A DNA stretch of 64,000 nucleotides from Diploptera punctata (Eukaryota; Arthropoda; Insecta; Blattodea; Blaberidae): contig JASPKZ010007795.1 in NCBI GenBank assembly GCA_030220185.1, forward strand, positions 3,031,001 through 3,095,000, in the 5' to 3' direction. Shown here piece by piece: positions 1 to 9,689 of the stretch (position 1 is the first letter of the stretch; every line of letters starts with the position of its first letter). Below the pieces are notes generated by a model. The model made no database searches. It saw nothing but the letters and a program-made list of their open reading frames with translations, and was not told where the DNA came from. Made by a program: the position numbers and the translations under genes.

Positions 1-1092
1 GTCGATGTCACCTCCATCCTGTGGTTGGCCAAAGAACCTCCAAACAAGGTCACGTTCCATCGGTATATCAAAATTCATAACTCTGTTTCTGTTCTTCTGA
101 ATATAAATTTTTTCCCAAATAGTCAGCTCTTTTGTATTTTCTAACTGTTTTAATAATTTAGTGTTTGAATTTATATTATGTTTTTCAGACCAAACATGAG
201 CAGCAACTGCAGATTTTTCAATTTCCCCATTTTTAATATTTCTTATGTGTTCTTTGGTTCTAATTTTTAGGTTTCTTTTTGTTTTTCCTAAATATATCTT
301 TTCACAACCCATGCATTCAATTTGATATATTCCTGACTTTTTATTTTTATCAGTTTTTTTCATTTTTGTTGGTTTTTATTAGTTTATTTAAACTGTAGTT
401 ATTTTTTGGTGCTAATTTAATATTAAACTTCTCAAATATCTTTTGAAATTTATTATGTACCCAAGGGTGATAAAAAAAACACCTATGAAAAAATATAGGA
501 AATTCACATATCACCCTTGGATACATAATAAATTTCAAAAGATATTTGAGAAGTTTAATATTAAATAAACTAATAAAAACCAACAAAAATGAAAAAACTG
601 ATAAAAATAAAAAGTCAGGAATATATCAAATTGAATGCATGGGTTGTGAAAAGATATATTTAGGAAAACAAAAAGAAACCTAAAAATTAGAACCAAAGAA
701 CACATAAGAAATATTAAAAATGGGGAAATTGAAAAATCTGCAGTTGCTGCTCATGTTTGGTCTGAAAAACATAATATAAATTCAGACACAAAATTATTAA
801 AACAGTTAGAAAATACAAAAGAGCTGACTATTTGGGAAAAAATTTATATTCAGAAGAACAGAAACAGAGTTATGAATTTTGATATACCGATGGAACGTGA
901 CCTTGTTTGGAGGTTCTTTGGCCAACCACAGGATGGAGCTGACATCGACATCCAGGTTGTGCAACATAATGCAACATAAATAAAACCAGTCTGGAAAAGC
1001 TGACGATAAAACAGAATTGTTTTGAAACATGTTCAAGAACAAATCAACATTAATATTGAGGTAAGATGTCCAGACAAAAAAATAATATAATT
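1..1092. mobile_element. PLE fold-back, family F (left edge cut)
   Basis: Two inverted copies of the same PLE 3' region meet at about 475. The minus half (1-472) and plus half (481-1092) both contain the GIY-YIG endonuclease remnant (C..C, YIGK-like, EH, AAHVWSEKH, WEKIYIQKN). The plus half ends with a hammerhead at 1000 and TTGAGGTAAGATGTCC. The plus GIY motif is damaged (a base is lost in the YIGKT region). The same family recurs at 7291, 19335 and 45201. Confidence 0.8.
1000..1034 (+). ncRNA. Hammerhead ribozyme (PLE family F)
   Basis: Core CTGACGA, stem II AAAAC/GTTTT, GAAAC and palindromic stem III ACATGT followed by T. Stem I is weak. Confidence 0.6.
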
Positions 1093-1094
1093 AC

Positions 1095-1205
1095 AGTATA
1101 TAAAACTATTATTCTTCCAATTATATGGATGCAGAACATGGATCCTAACTTAAAGGAAAGAGAAAAGATTACGAGTATTTGTGAATAAAGTTCTTAGGAA
1201 TATTT
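1095..1205 (+). mobile_element. LINE ORF2 C-terminal fragment
   Basis: Decayed reading of KLYKTIILP followed by a WTL..EE-like stretch, matching the better copy at 43885-44400. Stops and indels are present. Confidence 0.5.
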
Positions 1206-1344
1206 TGTTATTATATTTAGATTAACATGTTCCAGTCTGTACGTTGGTTTGCAGTCCATTACATCTTTCGAGACACGGTACAAACACTAACATTTCTAGT
1301 GAGTGGAGAAAATATTTTTATCGACTCACCTCATACAATTTCTT

Positions 1345-1390
1345 TGATACCGACGGTTTCAGACAATATCATGTCCCTCTTCAGTCATGG
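1345..1390 (-). ncRNA. Hammerhead ribozyme (PLE family A)
   Basis: Minus strand: CTGAAGA, stem II GGACA/TGTCT, GAAAC, stem III ACCG-T-CGGT, cleavage expected after GTA. Stem I starts TGA/TCA. Confidence 0.7.
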
Positions 1391-1723
1391 CTTCCACTGA
1401 TGAAATTCTGTGATTGTTGATTTCTCTAATAATTTTAGAAATATTAAAAATTGTGAAATTGAAAAATCAGCAATTGCTGCACATAGTTTGCTAGAACATC
1501 ATAAAATTGAAAAGAGACAAAACTTTTGAAACAATTGGACTGTTGGAATTAACAATTTGGGAAATTATATTCATTCAGAAGAATAAATATCGATCTATGA
1601 ATTTCGATATTCCGATGGATAAAAATTTAATTACAAAGTTTATAATCCCAACGAAAGATGGCAGCACAAGAGGTGATTTCACTAGAGAAATCAACAATCA
1701 CAGAATTTCATCAGTGGAAGCCA

Positions 1724-1766
1724 TGACTGAAGAGGGACATGATATTGTCTGAAACCGTCGGTATCA
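1724..1766 (+). ncRNA. Hammerhead ribozyme (PLE family A)
   Basis: Plus-strand partner of the fold-back. It has the same CTGAAGA, GAAAC and ACCG-T-CGGT-A elements as the minus copy, 25 nt upstream of TATGAGGTGAG. Confidence 0.7.
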
Positions 1767-2821
1767 AAGAAATTTGAAATTATATGAGGTGAGTCGATAA
1801 AAATATGTTCTCCACTCACTATTAATGATATAACCTCATAATGTTTACTTCCCAATATTAATTTAAAAAAAGCTAACATTTCTTTTCACTTATATGATTC
1901 TCTTATGTCCAAAGGCAGATAGCTAGTGCTGTTAACAATGACATCAGTTGATTTCTATTTTAAGTATTTTTAGTGAGAATATTCATTACTTTTAAGCGAT
2001 AAAACTTAATGTTTTGAACCCCGAACCTTTAGCTTTCCGTGCCAATGCTCAGACCACCGAGCTAATCCAGGCTTCATTCCCATCCAAGCAAGAATCCTTC
2101 CTTTACCTTTACTCTACTGGCCCCACATTCAATTGCAATGAATCATCATTCACAAATACACAATGAATGGCTTCTACCTGAAGAAGACATGAAGGGACTC
2201 CACACAGCTATAGCATTATTTTATTAAATTAATATTGGGAAGCTAAAGCTATTACTATGATAGAAATAAGTAAATTAATAAACACAATTAAATTATTGTA
2301 AATCAATGGTAAAGAGAAAAATTTTTGCCTGAACAAGGGAATCGAAACCCGAACCCTTAGCTTTCCGTTGCAGTGCTCAGACCACCGCAGCTAATCCAGG
2401 CTTCACTTCCCATCCACAGCAAGCATCCTTCCTTTACCTTTACCTTCCTGGCCCCACCTTCACTTGCCGTGACTCCTCCTTCACCAAAACACATATGCCT
2501 GGCTTCTACCTGACGACGACATGGCCCGGAAAGCTAAGGTTCGGGGTTCGATTCCCGGTTCAGGCAAAAAAATTTTTCTCTTTACCATTGATTTACAATA
2601 ATTTAATTGTGTTTATTAATTTACTTATTTCTATCATAGTAATAGCTTTAGCTTCCCAATATTAATTTAATAAAATAATGCTATAGCTGTGTGGAGTCCC
2701 TTCATGTCTTCTTCAGGTAGAAGCCATTCATTGTGTATTTGTGAATGATGATTCATTGCAATTGAATGTGGGGCCAGTAGAGTAAAGGTAAAGGAAGGAT
2801 TCTTGCTTGGATGGGAATGAA

Positions 2822-2895
2822 GCCTGGATTAGATCGGTGGTCTGAGCATTGGCACGGAAAGCTAAAGGTTCGGGGTTCGATTCCCGGTTCAGGCA
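2822..2895 (+). ncRNA. tRNA-like SINE head (SINE-D)
   Basis: A 7-bp acceptor GCCTGGA/TTCAGGC, D-arm, anticodon-like arm TTGGC/GCTAA with loop ending GGAAA, and T-arm with GGTTCGATTCC. It is followed by a Pol III terminator-like T-run. It is a SINE promoter, not a normal tRNA gene. Confidence 0.65.
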
Positions 2896-3148
2896 AAAAT
2901 TTTTCTCTTTACCATTGATTTACAATAATTTAATTGTGTTTATTAATTTACTTATTTCTATCATAGTAATAGCTTTAGCTTCCCAATATTAATTTAATAA
3001 AATAATGCTATAGCTGTGTGGAGTCCCTTCATGTCTTCTTCAGGTAGAAGCCATTCATTGTGTATTTGTGAATGATGATTCATTGCAATTGAATGTGGGG
3101 CCAGTAGAGTAAAGGTAAAGGAAGGATTCTTGCTTGGATGGGAATGAA

Positions 3149-3222
3149 GCCTGGATTAGCTCGGTGGTCTGAGCATTGGCACGGAAAGCTAAAGGTTTGG
3201 GGTTCGATTCCCGGTTCAGGCA
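3149..3222 (+). ncRNA. tRNA-like SINE head (SINE-D)
   Basis: Second plus-oriented head, 327 bp from the first and nearly identical. It is followed by AAAATTTTTCTCTT. Confidence 0.65.
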
Positions 3223-3343
3223 AAAATTTTTCTCTTTACCATTGATTTACAATAATTTAATTGTGTTTATTAATTTACTTATTTCTATCATAGTAATAGC
3301 TTTAGCTTCCCAATATTAATTTAATTAATGTTTTGATGTTATA

Positions 3344-4667
3344 TTAACACATTGGTGACCGACAGCTCTGCGTTGCACCCACCGCTGCTGGACCAGACAT
3401 TTCTGTCAGTAGGGTGGACTTTTAAATTTTAAACCGCGCTAGCACAGTGTGGCTTTTACATCAATATATTTACAATCAATAACAATAATGCATAAGTAAA
3501 TCTTTATTAGTGTTCTCACCAGACTTTTAGTAGAAATTGAGAGTTTGATAGCGTTGGAAATATTTACCTTTATATAAAGGCAAAGTGCAAAAGAGCATAT
3601 GTAGTGAGTTTCTTTTCTTGTGTTCACTAAAATCGCAGAAAAGTTTTGAGGGTATTTTTCTCTTTCCAATCACAGTTGGTGTTAATTTATTTTTCTTAAT
3701 GTCTTAGCCTCCCTGGTGGGTCGTGAGGTGGTCTCCTAGAAGTGGTTTCTTTTCTCTCTGTCTTTCCTCGTCTTCCCTGTCATCTGTTCCTAATTTCACG
3801 ACTGCCAAACAAGAGGCTGTTTCAAGCAAAAAACTCCTGTTTGACATTTTGCTGTTAGGATTTTGAAATTTATGGACCCTGAAAGCATTAAAGAGTGTAC
3901 AATTCCGAAGCCACAATACAACTTTCTAGCACCATTTCACTATTTTTCTAAGGATGGAGTAATATGATAGGTATTGGTCAGCCCTGTCTACACCCTTACA
4001 TACTTGTTATATTGAAGTATTCAATAGGGCATTTTTACAACTTTACTCCTCCCACTCTCGTGTTGCCTGATGCAATGTGCTAACCATTCTTACGCCCTTT
4101 TATCTTTCCATGTTTGTAGCAAAAGGTCCCCCTTACTACAAAAACACTCTCTCCTGGTTTGAGTTTATTTCCTGCTTCCACAAATGATTTTGGAAGCCCT
4201 CTGTTAATCTTTATTGCTTCAGAAGCTCTCGTCCTTCTTTCGAGCAAATTTTCAGCTATAGCCACACTATTATAATAATTATCCTGCTGGACATGATGCT
4301 ACATATATAAATTCGGCTCCAGAACGCAAAATAGAGTTTCTTTTAATTTTTCCGCTCTGCAAAATATATTTACAGGTTACATACGTATCCTGTAATCGCC
4401 TAACTACCCGCACTAAAATTCCATATTTCACCAGCCGTCTGTCATAAAATTGTAAACAATTGTGTAAAGTTGGCAATTTCATAAAAGAGAAGAGAGGGGT
4501 ACAAATACAACTAAAATTTATTTCACAATGAGAAGAAACAAAATTGAATGCCTCATTCAAAAGCGAAGAGGCAGGGAAGCCATAGAAAACGGAAATCTCC
4601 GTGACCGGTCGTCTAGCGCTGGCCATTTAAACACGGAGATCTCCGTGGCCCGTCACCAAAGTGTTAA
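3344..4667 (-). mobile_element. Short piggyBac element, TTAA-bounded
   Basis: Begins TTAACACATTGGTGACCG and ends CGTCACCAAAGTGTTAA, giving piggyBac-type terminal repeats with TTAA duplication. The minus strand keeps transposase pieces: FYDRRLVKYGILVRVVRR at 4320-4450, RRTRASEAIKINRGLPKSF at about 4080-4240 and a C-terminal region near 3704-3916. The length is well below an intact element, so the catalytic middle is partly missing. A second copy lies at 33394-35800. Confidence 0.8.
4080..4630 (-). pseudogene. piggyBac transposase fragment
   Basis: Two adjoining minus-strand open stretches (4279-4626 and 4080-4265) match the piggyBac DDE region in order: the KYGI..V segment, then the RRTRA..INRGLP segment with KLKPGESVFVVRG. 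They are separated by an in-frame break at about 4270, and upstream catalytic residues are missing. Not functional as it stands. Confidence 0.65.
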
Positions 4668-4837
4668 AAAGAAAAATTCTTATGGACATTTTTTGGGTCA
4701 CAAAAAAGACAAGTAGACATATGAATGGAATTAACTATTAAGGTACTATGTTTTTATTATTCATCTCAATGATGGATAAATTATATTTCAAGAGAAAAAT
4801 TATATACTCAGACGTCCTGGGTTCAAACCCCAGTCTG

Positions 4838-5130
4838 TAAAAGTGAAGTGATCCCACTACAGGCCTCAGGAGGCCCTTGGGGTAGTAGGAGGTTAAGGCT
4901 CCCACATTTTCTGGACAATTGGCACTTGATGTCAGCCCTGCCTGATGGCCGCCTTTACCCCCAGAACAGGCATCTGGTACTCATTTCCATTAGAGGCTGA
5001 GTCAACCCCAAGGCCATAGTGCCGTCAGAAGGTTTGGATCAGTTAAAAATCCTGACCCCACCGGGACTCGAACCCTCGACCTTCCGGCTTGTAGCGCAGT
5101 GCCTTAACCACTATGCTATGGCATGCCCCC
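4838..5130 (-). mobile_element. SINE-B, with TSD
   Basis: tRNA-derived SINE (minus): head gcatagtggttaaggca-like with B box GGTTCGAGTCCCGG, then a body ending agtgggatcactt. The TSD AACCCCAGTCTG is at 4826-4837 and 5131-5142. It is inserted in an older tRNA-like repeat (4785-4837 plus 5131-5165) of the AAGAGAAAAATT type. Confidence 0.8.
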
Positions 5131-5354
5131 AACCCCAGTCTGAGCGTATCATTTTTCTCTTCAAATATAGTTTATTAAGGTACTAGTTTGAAGTGGAAAT
5201 TCAAAATCTTTTTTAATATACTTTTTGGGTAAATAAAAATTAGCAGTAAGAATTTTCCATAGCCACAGTGGAATTTCATTGTGTTGCAGTCTATATAACT
5301 TTAATAATACTGTTTGTGAAATTAGTTTTTGTACATACTGATCAATTTACATAA

Positions 5355-5815
5355 CTAACTAACTCACTGGCACTATTGAACCTGTAGGTTCATGGCCACA
5401 TGGACATAAGCTCTCCATACATCCCTATCCTGGGCCAATGTTTTCCAATCATCCCCTGTATAATCTACTTCCCTCAAATCATAGTTAATGTTATTCTCCC
5501 ACCTTGTTCTTGGTCTACCAACTGGGCGTTTTCTCTCTGGTTTTCCTACAAGAAGCTTCCATGCATGTGTTTCATTCCCCATTCGAGCCATCGCAGTCTA
5601 CAAGACTTAACCGTTCTCATTATATCTGGCTTCTTATAAAGACCTTGTAATTCATTGTGATGCAGTCTTCTCCATTCACTGTCTGTTCATCTCTCTTTGG
5701 TTCAAAAATTTTCCTAAGAACTTTATTCTCAAATACTCATAATTTCCTTTCCTCCCTTAAAGTAAAAGTCAGTGTTTCGCAACCATATAACTAGAGAGAG
5801 CTTTTTTTGCATATG
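5355..5815 (-). mobile_element. LINE ORF2 C-terminal fragment
   Basis: Minus strand encodes HxARMGNETHAWKLLVGKPE, KRPVGRPRTRWENNINYDL and DYTGDDWKTLAQDRDVWR, the C-terminal tail of a non-LTR retrotransposon ORF2. Homologous to 43885-44400. Decays upstream of about 5650. Confidence 0.75.
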
Positions 5816-5959
5816 TGTTGTAGCAGTTCCCATATTTCACAGCCTTATAATAATTTTGATCTGATGAAAGAGATATCAAGTAACCACAATGTATGAATAT
5901 CAGATCTCCATTTTTCATTGGCAATGATCTTGAGTCAATTTAATCTGTTTTTACATTGA

Positions 5960-6445
5960 AGTAGAATATTTTCTTCATCATCATACACCATTCATGAATA
6001 TAGGCCAATGTTGACCTGTTTTGGTCGTGACTAAACAGGGTCTAAAAGTCGTTGTGGACCCCAGGTCATTGTTGTCCTTGTAGGTGATACCGAAGAACTG
6101 CATTAGGGATCCTAGTTGGTGACATTCAGGCTACATGTTGCAGCCATCTGTCTCTGCAGGTGGATATCTTATCTTCTAGAGGTTGCATGTGGAGTTTCTT
6201 TGAAATATCTTCATTCCCCTTGATGGTCAAGAAGAGTATATCCAATATGTGTTTCCCAAATTAATTCATTGTGAAATGTAATGCCTAACATTTTTGGTGT
6301 CATGTTATGTTGAACCTGTTGACCATTCAAGAGAATATGTGGTTTGAAATTTTTAAGACTGCCAGAGCATTCTTAAGATTGTTTTATGTTTGTTACTTTC
6401 TTATTTTTCAACAAGATGAATCTTAAAGATACAGCCATTATTTTT
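5960..6445 (-). mobile_element. LINE ORF2 relic
   Basis: Minus strand shows decayed LNGQQVQHNMTPKMLGITF, a reverse-transcriptase palm-end motif of LINEs (N...P..YLGV.L), then CRDRWLQHVA-like tail residues and a GATGATGA-type 3' end. Many stops. Confidence 0.5.
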
Positions 6446-6475
6446 GCGATGTGCCAAGAAGGTACTACCAAGTTT

Positions 6476-6713
6476 TATTTTTAAATTAATATTGGGAAGT
6501 AAACATTATGAGGTTATATCATTAATAGTGAGTGGAGAACATATTTTTAACGACTCACCTCATATAATTTCAAATTTCTTTGATACCGGCGGTTTCAGAC
6601 AATATCTTGTCCCTCTTCAGTCATAGTCTGAAACTGCCGGAATCAAAGAAATTTTAAATTATATGAGGTAAGTCGTTAAAAATATGTTCTCCACTCATTA
6701 TTAACTACCAAGT
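6476..6713. mobile_element. Miniature PLE fold-back, family A, with TSD
   Basis: TSD ACTACCAAGTTT at 6464-6475 and 6714-6725. Only the two inverted 3' ends remain (minus, then plus), meeting at about 6624. The left tail begins near TTAAATTAATATTGGGAAG. No protein sequence remains. Confidence 0.85.
6578..6623 (-). ncRNA. Hammerhead ribozyme (PLE family A)
   Basis: CTGAAGA, stem II GGACA/TGTCT, GAAAC, ACCG-C-CGGT-A. The plus half of the fold-back keeps only the GAAAC side. Confidence 0.7.
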
Positions 6714-6972
6714 TTATTCTTATTTTTAAATTTACTTTGATTTTTTTTTGTTAATATTAGTTTTTTTTACTCTAGAACATCGGATTCAGAGGTGGATCAT
6801 TGTAACCATTATATGATCAGGCCTTATAGTATGTGAAGTGTAGTGGATTGGCATTTAATACACACACACACACAAAGATTCTAAAATATTCAGTAATACT
6901 TGGCCTTATTTTGGCTTGACTAATCCATATTTCTGCTTATAAGTGATATGATGTATTATATTTTCATAATAG

Positions 6973-7223
6973 GATTTTGGTATCTCTAATGAAGCAATTC
7001 AGAAATGTCCAGATGTGTATACACTGTCTTGTGAAACTGTGAATGAACGTCTGCAAGCTTTGCAATCTGTACCTGAGTTTATGGCATTAATAAAAAATCC
7101 AAGGATTCTACGTTTGCTACACTATCAACGCAAAGCTTTTTCTCGACTCAGTCAACTTGAGAAGATGAAGATCAAATGTGTGAGTCTGAATCTTCTTCAG
7201 TCTTCCCAACTTATGTTTGATAA
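6973..7223 (+). CDS. mTERF-family protein, internal exon 1 of 3 seen
   Basis: Exon of a nuclear gene for a mitochondrial transcription termination factor (mTERF) family protein. These proteins bind mitochondrial nucleic acid through helical mTERF repeats. The acceptor is AG at 6971-6972 and the donor is GTAAGT at 7224, leaving two bases of a codon. The peptide runs DFGISNEAIQKCPDVYTLSC, then a helix-rich stretch with VPEFMALIKNP and LRLLHYQRKAFSRL, and ends MFDK across the junction. Spacing and leucine/proline pattern fit mTERF repeats. The two overhanging bases join in frame to the exon at 11842. Upstream exons and the mitochondrial targeting peptide are not visible. The exact paralogue (mTERF5-like is my best guess) is not certain. 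Confidence 0.7.
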
Positions 7224-7383
7224 GTAAGTTGTTTTCAAATTTTAAATTTTTTTTAGCTGCCTACTATTCATAACAAATATGGATATCATATTTAATTTTA
7301 GGAAGTTATATTTTGAGGTTATTTTAATTATATTATTTTTGGTCTGGACATCTTACCTCAATATTAATGTTAATTTGTTCTTG

Positions 7384-7418
7384 GACATGTTTCAAAACAA
7401 TTCTGTTATTATCGTCAG
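7384..7418 (-). ncRNA. Hammerhead ribozyme (PLE family F)
   Basis: CTGACGA, stem II ending GTTTT, GAAAC, palindromic ACATGT then C (GUC triplet). Confidence 0.6.
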
Positions 7419-7469
7419 CTTTCCCAGACTGGAGTCTGGACATCTTACCAGACCTGGAGTCTGGAAAAG

Positions 7470-7504
7470 CTGACGATAATAACAGAATTGTTTTGAAACA
7501 TGTC
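7470..7504 (+). ncRNA. Hammerhead ribozyme (PLE family F)
   Basis: Plus partner of the previous one: CTGACGA, GAAAC, ACATGT-C. Confidence 0.6.
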
Positions 7505-7578
7505 CAAGAACAAATTAACATTAATATTGAGGTAAGATGTCCAGACCAAAAATAATATAATGGATATCATAACTTTTT

Positions 7579-7810
7579 TAGGAATTAACACTTTGAGGTA
7601 TTATTTATTTAAGTAAAATTTTATCATCTCACCTCATAATCTTCTTCTTAGACTAGTCTCGGAGCTTTCTTCTTCAGTTCCTCATATTTTCACCATTGTT
7701 TTGTCATCTTGAAGAGCTGTTTCCTGCTCTCTATGTTGGTAGACTGAAGAACCTCTAAATCAAATCATTTTTCCTGGGAATTTCAAAGTTCATTAATTTC
7801 TCCTTTTCAT
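7579..7810 (-). mobile_element. PLE 3'-end fragment, family G
   Basis: Minus-strand tail (TTAGGAATTAACACTTTGAGG), TATGAGGTGAG, a damaged hammerhead at 7651-7677 (CTGAAGA present, GAAAC changed to GAGAC, ACTAGT-C kept) and the end of the endonuclease (MNFEIPG-like). Confidence 0.65.
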
Positions 7811-8348
7811 ATTTTTTATTAGATTTTTTCCTTGCAGAAGTATCATGGTGATAGGGCTGTTATCTTACCGCTTCCAGGAGTTGATTCGAGTCATCTTCTC
7901 TAGACATATTGCCTTCTCCATGGCTTTTGAGCTACATCCACCCATGAGGAGCTGTCTTATCTGATCAGCCGCGCTCCTCTTTGCTGATTGGTTCGCCCCA
8001 GATATTTGATTTGGCATATCTGCCCGGCATGAACTGTTTCAGTTGCATGAACTGAAAAGTAATGCTAAAATAAACTATAAATGACAAAAATCAGCAGTTT
8101 TAGAGGAACATGAATAAAAAAACTGGGCTGGCATTATATTCACTTGTCCCATATTGTTATTTATTTTGGAAAATCCATATCACAGTATACTAATCCACTA
8201 TCATCTCAGGTTGTTACATTTGTTACATTTACTAGTCTTAGCAAAATGTTGAATAACTTTATGCACAAAAGTTGAATGCAGGCTTTCACGGCCGGTAATC
8301 GTAGTGTTGAGTGATTCCGGGTTATGTGGCCGTGGTCCATAGTTGGTG

Positions 8349-8394
8349 TTGATACCAGACGTTTCGCCCTCAACTGCGGAGGGCATCTTCAGTG
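8349..8394 (-). ncRNA. Hammerhead ribozyme (Penelope-type)
   Basis: CTGAAGA, 6-bp stem II GCCCTC/GAGGGC, GAAAC, short stem III closing on GTA, cleavage expected before TCAACACC. Strongest stem II in the window. Confidence 0.75.
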
Positions 8395-8761
8395 GCGAGT
8401 GCTTCTATGCGTGTTTCCTGGTCGGAAGATCTACTTAGAATGAGCGCTGTGGACGTAGAGGACGTTGTATAAGTGGTGGGAGGGTGATTGGGCGTGGCTC
8501 TTGCTGATTGGCTAATAGTCGTCTCCTTGTTGTCACTGGTGTTACTGCATTTATTTTCTAGTGTATGAAACCAGGCCTTAGACAGTTTGATGCCTTCTTC
8601 TTTTCTGTTAATATTTCCCTTATGCTTGTGTATTTCTATAGCCTCTCGGTATAATCTAGGGAAATAGTAGGAAGTTGTGGCTAAACTTGTGTATCGTCGA
8701 ATAGGATCTGGTGTCCATTCGTAATGGCATGTTCTGCTACAGCTGATTTATCCATTTCTCC

Positions 8762-9142
8762 TTGTCAGCTGTAGCAGAACATGCCATTACGAATGGACAC
8801 CAGATCCTATTCGACGATACACAAGTTTTAGCCACAACTTCCTACTATTTCCCTAGATTATACCGAGAGGCTATAGAAATACACAAGCATAAGGGAAATA
8901 TTAACAGAAAAGAAGAAGGTATCAAACTGTCTAAGGCCTGGTTTCATACACTAGAAAATAAATGCATTAACACCAGTGACAACAAGGAGACGACTATTAG
9001 CCAATCAGCAAGAGCCACGCCCAATCACCCTCCCACCACTTATACAACGTCCTCTACGTCCACAGCGCTCATTCTAAGTAGATCTTCCGACCAGGAAACA
9101 CGCATAGAAGCACTCGCCACTGAAGATGCCCTCCGCAGTTGA
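8762..9142 (+). pseudogene. PLE GIY-YIG endonuclease C-terminal part
   Basis: Reads SAVAEHAITNGHQILFDDTQ, then YFPRLYREAIEIHKHKGN and NRKEEGIKLSKAWFHTL. The (S)A.AEH....H...F....V......Y..R...EAIEI pattern is the C-terminal half of PLE GIY-YIG nucleases. The GIY and YIG motifs are upstream of the fold-back junction and lost. The complementary copy on the minus strand covers 8277-8760. Confidence 0.7.
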
Positions 9143-9163
9143 GGGCGAAACGTCTGGTATCAA
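9118..9163 (+). ncRNA. Hammerhead ribozyme (Penelope-type)
   Basis: Plus partner of the one at 8349, identical core. Confidence 0.75.
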
Positions 9164-9228
9164 CACCAACTATGGACCACGGCCACATAACCCGGAATCA
9201 CTCAACATTTATGCACAAAACCTTGGTT

Positions 9229-9300
9229 AAATAAAATTATTATATTTGAAGAGAAAAATGTATGCCTTGACTGGGGTTCAAACCCAGGACCTCTAGTTTT
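9229..9300 (-). repeat. tRNA-like repeat fragment (AAGAGAAAAAT type)
   Basis: Starts TATATTTGAAGAGAAAAAT, then a minus-strand B box region (ggggttcaaaccc). Related to 62690-62822 and to the target of the SINE-B at 4838. Confidence 0.5.
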
Positions 9301-9489
9301 ATACATTTATCATGTTATAATTTTAGCACATTTTAACAAGCAAGATGTTAGTGAAATTTTAATATATGTTGATTAAACCAGCCCTTGTTGTATTCCACTA
9401 GGTATTCAAATTAAAATTATTTAATTGGAAATGGATTTTCATAAAAACAAATTTAGGAAAATATGAATAAAAGAAATAGAACATTAGTT

Positions 9490-9689
9490 ATTTGAGTTGT
9501 ATATTTTGACTCACCTCATACAGAGGCAATTTTTAGCAGACTAGTTTTGTGGCTAATTGTGCGACATTCTTGATGCTTCACAACTATTGTCTTGCAGTTG
9601 TCCTTCCTGCAAAGTGATGTTGGCTGACCGATGAACTTCCAAATCAAATTTTTTCTCTTTCACCTCATAGTGTTATTTCCTACATATAT
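9490..9689 (-). mobile_element. PLE 3'-end fragment
   Basis: GACTCACCTCATA at the left and ACCTCATAGTGTTATTTCC at the right, with a degenerate hammerhead (AAACTAGTC kept) and MNFEI-type endonuclease residue traces between. Confidence 0.6.

Larger units (their letters stand above)
1298..1872. mobile_element. PLE fold-back, family A, with TSD
   Basis: Bounded by the direct repeat CTAACATTTCT (1287-1297 and 1873-1883). A short minus-strand 3' end (1298 to about 1435) faces a plus-strand copy that starts inside the GIY-YIG domain (IEKSAIAAHSLLEHHKIE). The plus copy runs through two hammerhead-bearing ends to the tail ACCTCATAATG..CTTCCCAATATTAATTTAA next to the TSD. This copy fixes the 3' terminus of family A. 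Confidence 0.85.
2018..3324. mobile_element. SINE-D inverted/tandem cluster with TSD
   Basis: Bounded by TTAATGTTTTGA (2006-2017 and 3325-3336), so inserted as one unit. It holds two minus-oriented tRNA-derived units, then a junction near 2518, then three plus-oriented units with a 327-bp period. tRNA-like heads in the plus units start at 2822 and 3149. Each head has A box TTAGCTCGGTGG-like and B box GGTTCGATTCC and is followed by AAAATTTTTCTCTT. The right end, adjacent to the TSD, is CTTCCCAATATTAATTTAA, which is the same as the PLE family A tail. Confidence 0.8.
7291..7559. mobile_element. Miniature PLE fold-back, family F, with TSD
   Basis: TSD ATGGATATCATA at 7279-7290 and 7560-7571, within mTERF intron 1. 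Two inverted 3' ends, each with a hammerhead and TTGAGGTAAGATGTCC, meet at about 7440. The left end is TTTAATTTTAGGAAGTTAT. No coding part. Confidence 0.85.
8271..9207. mobile_element. PLE fold-back, distinct Penelope-type family, with TSD
   Basis: TSD TTTATGCACAAAA at 8258-8270 and 9208-9220. The minus half (8271 to about 8763) and plus half (about 8764-9207) are near-perfect inverted copies. Both carry a C-terminal GIY-YIG segment and a strong hammerhead followed by TATCAACACCAACTATGG. The family has no TATGAGGT motif and is clearly distant from the others in the window. Confidence 0.85.

Noticed and set aside
3439..3669. Small host gene on the minus strand
   Set aside because: Lies in the non-coding flank of the piggyBac element; no homology pattern recognised.
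6444..6626. 60-residue plus-strand frame as a gene
   Set aside because: It is read through the PLE terminal hairpin and antisense hammerhead; the same frame appears in every family A copy.
8480..8760. Bidirectional promoter at the junction of the Penelope-type fold-back
   Set aside because: Symmetry is explained fully by the inverted PLE copies; no promoter motif was needed.
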